NCBI RefSeq assembly: GCF_019059575.1
Contig: NW_024883487.1
Coordinates: forward strand, 1 to 64,000
Source of the DNA: Amphibalanus amphitrite
Lineage: Eukaryota > Arthropoda > Thecostraca > Balanomorpha > Balanidae
Direction of reading: 5' to 3'
DNA length: 64,000 nt
Of this stretch, positions 45,901 through 53,300 are shown piece after piece (position 1 is the first letter of the stretch; every line of letters begins with the position of its first letter). Made by a program: the position numbers and the translations under genes. The notes beneath the pieces were generated by a model. That model saw only the letters and a program-made list of their open reading frames with translations, was not told where the DNA came from and searched no databases.

Positions 45901-47014
45901 ACCGCGGTCCCAACGCGACGGCATCATCAAGTTGCTTCATGATGACCCATTGGCGGGTCACGCCGGATCCAAGAAGACCGTTCGGCGTGTACAGGAGCGT
46001 TATTTTTGGCCGGGAATGACCAGGGATATAAAACAACATGTTAAAGGATGTATCGTGTGCTGCACTGTGAAAGATAACCCTGTTCCGACGGCGCCATTGA
46101 CACCGGTAGACACGTCTGCCCTGAACGTGTGGGAAAAAGTCTCTGTAGACATTGTTGGCCCGATCTTACCGGTGCCAGAGAGCGGTGCTAGATTTATCGT
46201 GGTTTGTCAGGACTATTTTTCGAAGTGGCCCGAGATGACAGCCCTACCGTCGACTGAGACGGAGGTCATTCAGAGCTGGCTGTTTGATCATGTTTTCTGT
46301 CGTCATGGGTTTCCGTCTGAGATAGTAACTGACCAGGGGACGCAATGGATGAGTGCTTCGTTTAAACAGTTTTGTGAAAAACTAGGCATTAAGCATAGGA
46401 CGACTTCTCCGTATCACCCACAGTCTGACATGGTCGAGCGTTTTAACAGAACACTGCTCAATATGATACGGTCGTATGTGGGAGAACACAAGGCGAGTTG
46501 GGATCAGAACTTACAGTCGTTGGCCTTTGCTTACCGGACCGCCGTGTGTGAGACAACTCAGTCAACGCCGTTCGAGTTGCTGTTTTGTAGACGCGCGCAG
46601 TTGCCGATTGACACGCTCCACTCGAGTATGCGCGAGGTGACGAGCTCGGGTCTCATGGCTCGGCTGTCTGATGTGAGGGCTACGGCTCGTGATGTGTCGA
46701 AGCGAGCAGCGGCGAAACGAGCAGACGGGTACAATTCGGCGAAACATGTCAAAGTTCGTGAGCTCAAAGTGGGCGATGATGTATTTTGGAAACGGCCTAT
46801 TCGCAAGGTGGGTGTCTCGCCGAAACTGCAGCCGATCTGGTCTGGCCCGTTTACTGTCACCCACAGAACGTCTGATGTAAACTATCGCATCCGAGACTCT
46901 GATGGGAAATCGGTCGTTGTGCATGTAAATAACCTGAAAACCTGTCACGTGCCGCATGTCGCTGGACGCGGTGTCATTCGTACGAGAGGCAGGCCGCCGC
47001 TGAAGACGCAGTAG
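42989..47014 (+). CDS. Gag-Pol polyprotein of intact Ty3/gypsy element
   Basis: The product is 1341 residues from the ATG at 42989; the frame is open upstream into the LTR without another ATG. In order: gag (about 1-210); one zinc knuckle CWRCGIAGHVRAQC (about 216-229); aspartic protease LLADSGATVSCLP (about 268); RT with IRVCIDFRKLN, FSVLDARSGYYQI, MPFGLCNGPSTF and catalytic YFDD (about 654); RNase H RTDASENGFGCVL (about 803) and DHKPLQWL; integrase with an HHCC zinc region (about 983-1022, ending GCIVCC) and D,D,E residues in VDIVGPI, VTDQGTQW and MVERFNR (about 1050, 1113, 1147); and a GPY/F-like tail (WSGPFTV). Gag and Pol share one frame without a shift. No envelope-like ORF follows. All catalytic residues I looked for are present. 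Confidence 0.95.
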   Translation: MDGESDTRVQVLVPPQPKTEQCTITDYIDYFEAVATANAWDDTVKARIFPALLGMGNTVLTDCPEADKKSFAKIKTYLTKVGEPYRDAFMLDLFRVRMADLEPVEKYRDRVVTLVEQVYPRFAASNKAALARDFFVCGLPDSMRAAVLNSGSCRKLEEAVNSALMCFSLSGRLGSRGSGGAAGGGHVTWRTVRSPAAPRGGVRSGDPARSGPRAVCWRCGIAGHVRAQCRAPGDGLAGRRMEGIAVSPVSDDDRVYVDIDIDGCPMQLLADSGATVSCLPTSFRPNSMAKDDYVIAANGSRMPVYGLLNCSVSLSGATLMHDFIITDVQRGVVGADLLQKFGASIDFDRGAVLVGVNRHPAGAADSVTSPGSGGACVGGTVVAPVAPSLGYVETAQSGAPPAPPSAPVAPSATPSAPVAPSARHSVKEDTAAGEAPLLDWEEGCFHEVGMLATGEDLLSECDFDDSSDASCNGLEKLKSQFADVFNGLGRTSLIEHKIETTCDQPIVCRPHKLPAAYMSRAQSAIDQMLRDGVLEQSDSDYMNPVVLVKKKSGDIRVCIDFRKLNEVTVKDRQPVPLVSDVIGKLAESTVFSVLDARSGYYQIPLREQDRKKTAFQFNGQLLQFRTMPFGLCNGPSTFNRLVQRLTQDLPCVAAYFDDWCIHSRDESSHLEDLRCVLQRLREAGLTLNGEKCRFLLTSLESFLGFSIEGGMIRPTKEHIRAVEAIPRPGDQTALRKFLGLCGFYRSHIAEFSLIARPLHDLLQKGKSFLWDGAHETAFCRLKALLAERPALKIPTESSQLSVRTDASENGFGCVLEADGQPVEFSSRAFNKSQRHYSVIEKEACAIVHALKRWRHLLVGRPVRLFTDHKPLQWLRSKKDLTGRLGRWALLLEEFDISIHHVAGSEHVVPDVLSRSFPEQPQCVASVADWRSELATDDGVRQLQDRKPDEFRVNGRGALCHVHPVFGEQLVVPRSQRDGIIKLLHDDPLAGHAGSKKTVRRVQERYFWPGMTRDIKQHVKGCIVCCTVKDNPVPTAPLTPVDTSALNVWEKVSVDIVGPILPVPESGARFIVVCQDYFSKWPEMTALPSTETEVIQSWLFDHVFCRHGFPSEIVTDQGTQWMSASFKQFCEKLGIKHRTTSPYHPQSDMVERFNRTLLNMIRSYVGEHKASWDQNLQSLAFAYRTAVCETTQSTPFELLFCRRAQLPIDTLHSSMREVTSSGLMARLSDVRATARDVSKRAAAKRADGYNSAKHVKVRELKVGDDVFWKRPIRKVGVSPKLQPIWSGPFTVTHRTSDVNYRIRDSDGKSVVVHVNNLKTCHVPHVAGRGVIRTRGRPPLKTQ

Positions 47015-47107
47015 GCATAGTGTCTGTGTCTCCGTGCTCGTGCCTCAAGTGTCATTAGAAGCTTGTTTTTTTGTGGGGAGAGGTGTGTGTTGAACTTGGT
47101 GGGGAGG

Positions 47108-47198
47108 TGTAGCGCGTAGTGCGCTTACGTCATGTGACTACCTCGCCCGGTCGCCACTAGAGGCGCTTGTGTTGAAATACACTCAGTTGACCGCTACA
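47108..47198 (+). repeat. 3' LTR of intact gypsy element
   Basis: This 91-bp LTR is identical by eye to the 5' LTR and is preceded directly by the purine tract. Confidence 0.93.
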
Positions 47199-49001
47199 TG
47201 AGGAATAAAGAAACTACATGCAGGTACACTAGGAACACGTCATGCTGGAGTTGACGTGTTCCCAGCCCGTCCTGTACCATGCAGCCCGTTCCGGTGATCA
47301 CAACCGCAGGGCCGGATATTGTTGGGAGCTGTTTGGACACTGGCGTCAGCGGCTGTGGCGACTGACGGCCGAGCCGACGGCGTGCACAGCTCAGCTGTCT
47401 GAGGTCAGGGCTGCGACACAGCTCAGCTATCTCGGGTCAGGACCGTGACCCCCTATGAAAAGACACAGAGAGGGATCTAACATCGGTGAGTCCCTGCTTA
47501 GCCCTAACAATCCCTACTTTTTTCTCCGCGCTATAAAAAAACACATGCGAGTTATAAAAAACACATCCCTATCAACCAGTCCCAAACAGTGTACCAAATT
47601 TGAGCGCAATCGGCGTGGCAGTTCAGGGTTCAAGATATATGAGCAACCCAAAATCGCTACTGCAGCAGAATAACGAACACTCTTGGCCCTTCACGTCGCA
47701 CGTGTCACGACGCTCACCATGATACATCAGTTGTAGTCAATAACTCACCAAGATACATCAATTGTAGTCAATAACGAGATGGAAGGGATAGCATTACGCG
47801 CAACAAAGAGTAACGCAGGTCAATCAGCCCAGCGGTTGCTGACTTACAAGCCTATTAAAAACGTTACAGGAATACGCTTCGCTAGCTCAAACGTAATAGA
47901 GTAGAATCATTTTTATTATTAATCCCTACTATACGCTTACGCAGCTGTGGCGTGGCGAGTGAAGACACTCGCTCTGACTGACTGGACCGATAGCCGAGAC
48001 GCTGCTGACTCTGGTGGTGAATGGTGAGCGGAAGAGGAGAAAGTTTACGCCAAAGCTGAAGCAACTCTACATTGCCGTACAGCTAATACGCTTTTCACCT
48101 GGTGGCCAGTAGAGGAACTAACAGTTACTACAACTGACCGTCAGAAGCACCCAACACACACCGTGCCGCTCCCAGTAACATACCAGGATGTAGACCCCAG
48201 TCGGGCAGCGCTCCGGCGTCCGGCAGCCGCAGCTGGTCCAGCAGTGACAGCAGCCGGCCGGCGCTGCCCTCCGGCGCCGTCCGACAGGCGTTCACGGCCA
48301 CCACCCTGACGGACAGACGTTACACGGTCAGCAGAGAGCCGACACTCGGTCAGCGGACAGTGGCGTTGGGTCACCGGATGGCAGAGCATCGCCGCAGCAC
48401 ACAGACCAGACAGGACTGTGCCGACAACGCAACCCCGTTGGAGTAACATGACCCTAATAAATGCACCGAAAATGCTCTGGTCTATCTCCATTATTTATAA
48501 TAATAAAAAAATGAAAGAACAACTGAGATGAGGGAAAGGAGTGAGGCGTCTGCTAGGGTCCCCGTGCAATACGCCCGGTGCGGTGACTGACCTCATCGCC
48601 GCTAGCTGGAGAGCTGGTTCACCCGGCTGACGACCTTCTGTACCTCCTCGGCGGAGAGCGGGTGGCCGTTGGTGGTCCACCGCAGCCCGTCCCGGTAGCC
48701 GGCCGCCCCATCCGGCGACACGCCCTGGGGAGTCATAGCATAACACTCAGGCAGGTTCAGGTTTCAGTCCGACACACAGAACCGTCCGGCGACACGCCCT
48801 GGGGGCGACACATGGGCGCGCTCAGGGCTCAGGTACAGGTCTCGCGAGATTAAGCGGTAGGTTTTGCACTTTTACATTTCCGGTTATATCTCAGAAACTA
48901 ATCGATCTACGATGAAGCCATTTTACACGATCATGGCCGGCTTGTTACCCAACAAGTCGATCGCATCTTCAACACTTAAAAGCTTAAGACGACGAAGATA
49001 T

Positions 49002-49183
49002 TGTTGTATCGTGAGCCTGGCTACGCGTAGTTCAGTTAGCGACCGCCAGGTGGAAACCGGTCGCCGGTTGTGCCGTGCGGCAGTCGGCCGCCGGCCCGCG
49101 CAGGGCGTGGATGTGTCCTGGTTGGCTGTGCGCCAAGTGGGCGCGCAATCGCAGACGTGGAATAAAGAACTCACATTATATCA
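49002..49183 (+). repeat. 5' LTR of second gypsy element
   Basis: This 182-bp LTR contains GGAATAAAGAAC near its end, a probable polyadenylation signal. Compared with the 3' LTR it has 5 extra bases after GGTTGTGC. Confidence 0.92.
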
Positions 49184-49186
49184 AAT

Positions 49187-49199
49187 TGGCGACGAGGAT
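49187..49199 (+). promoter_or_regulatory. Primer-binding site, tRNA-Ser type
   Basis: TGGCGACGAGGAT begins 3 nt after the LTR and is complementary to the 3' end of animal tRNA-Ser(GCT) (ATCCTCGTCG plus CCA) as I know it. Confidence 0.75.
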
Positions 49200-49312
49200 C
49201 AGATCAAGGTGAAGCCTTGGAGCTGTGATTGCGAGTGATGGCGAAACGGACCGGTGATCAGTGCGCGGTGGTCCGCGAGGGCGGACAGGCCACGGACGGT
49301 GAGGGCGCAAAC

Positions 49313-49362
49313 GTTGCTTAGTACGAATGCTTAGTGCTTAGTATTGCTTAGTATTTTTATTT
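49313..49362. repeat. GCTTAGTA short tandem repeat
   Basis: Four imperfect copies of TGCTTAGTA lie in the leader of the second gypsy element. The leader from 49200 to 49870 is otherwise GC-rich and non-coding as far as I can see. Confidence 0.6.
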
Positions 49363-49869
49363 TCGCGCTGCTGCTGGTAGTCTGCCTGTCGCGCGGCGGC
49401 CGTGGTCGTGGCAGGATTTCCATGTGATCGCCATTTGTGGCGGCCATGATGCCTCGGCAGTGTGGTGTGCGTGGCGCATGCGTCGGCGTGCTGCACGCTG
49501 ATTGGTCGGCCGGGGGTGACGCGCAGCTGTGGCAGCGCGTGTGATTGGCCGATTGGTGCGGCGGAGAGGGCCTCAATGCGGTTTGAGGTGCCTGGTCCCC
49601 AAGCGGATAATTCGGCGGGAAGCTGGCGCGCGGCCGGGCGGTTCGGGACGAGTGCGCATGCGCGCGCGGTGACGTGTGTGTGACGTCACTACCACGTGAC
49701 GCCCCCGTCGAGTAAAGCGCGGGAAACCGCAGCCGGCAGCGCCAAGACTGGCGCAAGGCGGCGCGGTGAGCGGTGACGGTCGGCGTGAGCGGTGGCCGAC
49801 CGGCGTGAGCGGTGGCCGACCGGCGTGTGCGGTGACCGGCCGGTGTGAGCGGTGACGCCCGGAGCGAGC

Positions 49870-50326
49870 CGACGGTGAAGCGGCGGCGGGCCGACCGGTG
49901 GAGCGGCGGCGGGCCGACCGGTGGAGCGGCGGCGGGCCGACCGGTGGAGCGGCGGCGGGCCGACCGGTGGAGCGGCGGCGGGCCGACCGGTGGAGCGGCG
50001 GCGGGCCGACCGGTGGAGCGGCGGCGGGCCGACCGGTGGAGCGGCGGCGGGCCGACCGGTGGAGCGGCGGCGGGCCGACCGGTGGAGCGGCGGCGGGCCG
50101 ACCGGTGGAGCGGCGGCGGGCCGACCGGTGGAGCGGCGGCGGGCCGACCGGTGGAGCGGCGGCGGGCCGACCGGTGGAGCGGCGGCGGGCCGACCGGTGG
50201 AGCGGCGGCGGGCCGACCGGGGAGCGGCGGCGGGCCGACCGGTGGAGCGGCGGCGGGCCGACCGGTGGAGCGGCGGCGGGCCGACCGGTGGAGCGGCGGC
50301 GGGCCGACCGGTGGAGCGGCGGCGGG
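49870..50326. repeat. 23-bp GC-rich minisatellite in gypsy leader
   Basis: About 19-20 head-to-tail copies of a 23-bp unit (GAGCGGCGGCGGGCCGACCG plus GTG) occur here. One copy near 50215 is a base short. Looser 21-22 bp copies of a related motif precede it (49785-49865). The unit has no stop codon in any frame, so long ORFs on both strands here are artefacts. The sequence resumes after the nested LINE at 55755. Confidence 0.9.
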
Positions 50327-53300
50327 GTCGACATGGAGGCCCCCTGCCCGTGGGGTCGATGCCCCCCTCGACGGAGGGGGCGAAGTGCCTCCAAAACGCG
50401 GACTCTCTTCAGCTGCCGCCACCACGACAGAACACCAAACAGCAGTCGGACCGGAACCAGGGTTTTCGGCCGGGGGGCGAGGTAGACCGGCGTACCTCGC
50501 CCTCATACGACTCCGAGCCGGTGACATCGAGTCGAACCCTGGCCCCACTGGCCGGGGGGAAGCCGATGCCTCAGCGCGCGCGGCACGCCGGGGGAGCCGG
50601 CGCCGACAGACAGCTCAGCGCGACCTGCCGGAGACCGGGCGGGAAGGTGGGCCGGGGGAACTCAGGATCATGCAGTTGAACTGCAACGGAATCTACCCCC
50701 GGCTCACCGAGCTCAGAGCAAGGCTAGCCTCAGAGCGCCCGCACCTGGTCCTCCTGCAGGAAACCAAGCTCAGCGCGAGCCAAGAGACGCCGGCCTTCCC
50801 CGGCTACAACATCGCCGCGCGCGAAGACTGGACGCCGGCTCAGGACCCTCCCCCTGAGGCGGAAGCACCCCCGACGCCGGTATTATCGCCGTGCCCACCA
50901 CCACCACAGGCACCGGCGGAGACGCTCGAGGGAGCAGAGGCCAGCACCAGAACTGCTGGCCTGGGGGCGGGCCCCCCCGTCCACACGGGCCGACCCGAGA
51001 GGCCCTGCGAGACGGGGGAAACCCAGGAGAAGACGAGCCTGCCCCCCAGAGCTGCGCTCCCCCGAGCATGCCGGACATCACTGCTGGACCGCACGCAGTG
51101 GTGCCGGGGGTGCAGGAGCCACAGGGGGTGCGACCTTCGCCGGACATGGACCACCGGACCATCGGCGACAGCCGTCGCCGCCCCCGATGTGACTGCGGCG
51201 GCGGGAGGGGCGCCAGGGGCCCCGACCTCCAGCCCGGTCATCGGAGGGCGGCGGCGGCAGGAAGACACGGGCTCCATGGGAGGCAACGATGAGGGCGGCA
51301 CACCAAGAGGCGAGACCTGCCGGGCGCGTCTTGGTCCCCAGCAAAAGGACCTGTGGTGCCGGGGATGCCTACAGAAAAAGCGGTGCGGGGCGAGAGTGCC
51401 CCCCGCTCCCCCGGCCACTACTACCACGGGTCCAAGGGGACCACCGCCTCCACGAGGATCACCGCCTCCACGAGGACCACCACCTCCACGAGGATCACAG
51501 ACAGCCGCCCCAACGAATGCCACCCTTGGAGCCCCAACCGGCATCTTCGGTCTGGTTGTGCGCCAACGGGACGCACCGGAGCCGGGGCGACCAGGGCCCC
51601 CGGCACCGAGACCTGCCAGCAGCAGGCCGGAGCGACCCGACGGCGCTTCGCCCGCCGCACAGCCTGCCGCCGCCGCACTAGCCGCGTGTCGGACTCGCTT
51701 TAAGAACGACCGCGAGAACTGGTGCTGCGGCTGTCGCAGCAAGAGGCGGTGCGAGGTGAGGGCCGGTGCGAAGCCCCCTCCAGTCGCTGCCCACCCTGAG
51801 CAAGTGGCGTCCTCCGCTGGCACAGCAAGCCCGGAGAGAAGAGACGCCGGGGTGCGAGACGGCGAAACGGAGGCGGGACCCGGAGGGGGTTCGGGGTCGG
51901 CACCAACAGGCGCAGCGACGCGGCAACGTCCTGTAGCCGGACCGCCACCCGCCCCCAAGGGTCAAGGGGGTGTTCTGACACTGGTGAGGGACGATATCCC
52001 GTACAGTGTCAACCCCTCTCCGTACCGCCCCACCCGACCAGACCCCAACACCTACTGTGTCTCGGTGACGGTGCATGCGTCAAAGACCCTTGGCCTGTCG
52101 GTCTACAACATCTACGCACCTCCAGCGCGTTGGACAACAGGCCAGGGCACCCAGGAGCAGGGATTCCAGCCGGACGGGATCAGACTGGAGCACCCCGCCG
52201 TGGTGTGCGGTGACTTCAACGCACACAGCCTCAGCTGGGACACCTACCAGCCCGAGACAGCACTCGGAGAGGCCATTGAGGACTGGGCCGTCGACAACGG
52301 CATGACCATCCTCAATGACGGCGGGTGTACCAGGCAAAACCCCAGCACCGGCGGAGTCTCTGCACCAGACGTCTCACTGGCCTCCAGGGACCTCCTCCGA
52401 TCAAGAGACGTCACCTGGGTGACGCAGCGAGGAATCGGCTCTGACCATCTGCCGATCCTCGTCACACTGTCTTCGTCTGTGCAACGTCCACGACGGGAAG
52501 GCCGAGGCCGGTTCTCCCACCGGAGTGCGGACTGGCCCAAGTTTCGGGAGGAGCTGGATCAGCTGATCAACGCCTGGTCGGCCCAGCCATCCTCCCTGAA
52601 CGAGGCCGCCAGCAGGCTAGCAGCCACTATCCTGCGGGCGGCCAGGGCCAGCATCCCCTTCGGAAACGGCCGAGGGCGACGCCCGCCCTTCTGGAACCAA
52701 GCCTGCCAGGACGCAACCGATCGACGGGAAGAGGCACGGGTAGCTGCATCCCGTAGCCGCTCTCGCGCGGACGTCCTGCGCTACCAGGAGGAGCGGGCAG
52801 CGGCCGACAAAGTCGTGGACAACGAGAAGACCGCCTTCTTCCGTCAAAAGGCGGCAGACCTCAAGCCGGACGGAGACATGTGGCACCTGATCCGCACCAT
52901 GGACGGCCGGCGTCCTCCAGCTAAGCCGGCCGTAGCCATCTCAAGACCGGGCACGGAGGGACAACCTGCGCAACCGACGAGACCAGCCGTCACTGACAAA
53001 GAGAAGGCAGATCTCTTTTGCCAGGCCTACGCGCAGGTGTCCCGCCTGCCCAAGGACAAGACCTCAGATCATTCCATCAAGATCGAGGCTAGACGAGCCA
53101 CGAGCCAGACGTGCTGCAACGGCGGTCGCGACGCCTTCTGCTCGCCCTTCTCCCGCAGAGAGCTCCTGCTCGGCATCAGGAAACTGCGGAAGGGACGCAG
53201 CCCCGGGGTCGATCAAGTGACCAACGACATGCTCCACCAACTCAGCCCTTCAGCGGAACGCCATCTGCTGGAGGTGCTGAACTGGAGCTGGCGCACCGGG

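Larger units (their letters stand above)
42853..47198 (+). mobile_element. Intact Ty3/gypsy LTR retrotransposon (4346 bp)
   Basis: Two LTRs of 91 bp (42853-42943 and 47108-47198) look identical base for base and begin TGTAG and end CTACA. A 4-bp duplication TGAG flanks the element (42849-42852 and 47199-47202) in the foldback loop. A primer-binding region follows the 5' LTR and a purine tract (GGTGGGGAGG, 47098-47107) precedes the 3' LTR. Identical LTRs and an unbroken gag-pol make this a very recent and possibly active copy. Confidence 0.95.
41684..48061. repeat. Array unit 8 (B-type, internally deleted)
   Basis: Core K8 runs normally to about 42690. It then jumps from the right end of the MITE (GAGCCCTGT) into the foldback left arm (TGCACGCCG), losing about 0.9 kb including exon-like segment a. 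The foldback loop is split by the intact gypsy element. Linker S closes the unit. Confidence 0.85.

Noticed and set aside
49370..49730. Host promoter or CpG island upstream of a gene
   Set aside because: The GC-rich stretch lies between the LTR and gag of a gypsy element and is better explained as its leader.
49845..50326. N-terminal Gly/Arg repeat extension of the LINE 2 ORF
   Set aside because: It is gypsy leader minisatellite outside the LINE; the join is created by the insertion, and its start codon is GTG in the repeat.
49331..50548. Long minus-strand ORFs (405 and 273 codons) of Pro/Arg/Ser repeats
   Set aside because: They are translations of the 23-bp stop-free minisatellite; all frames are open there.
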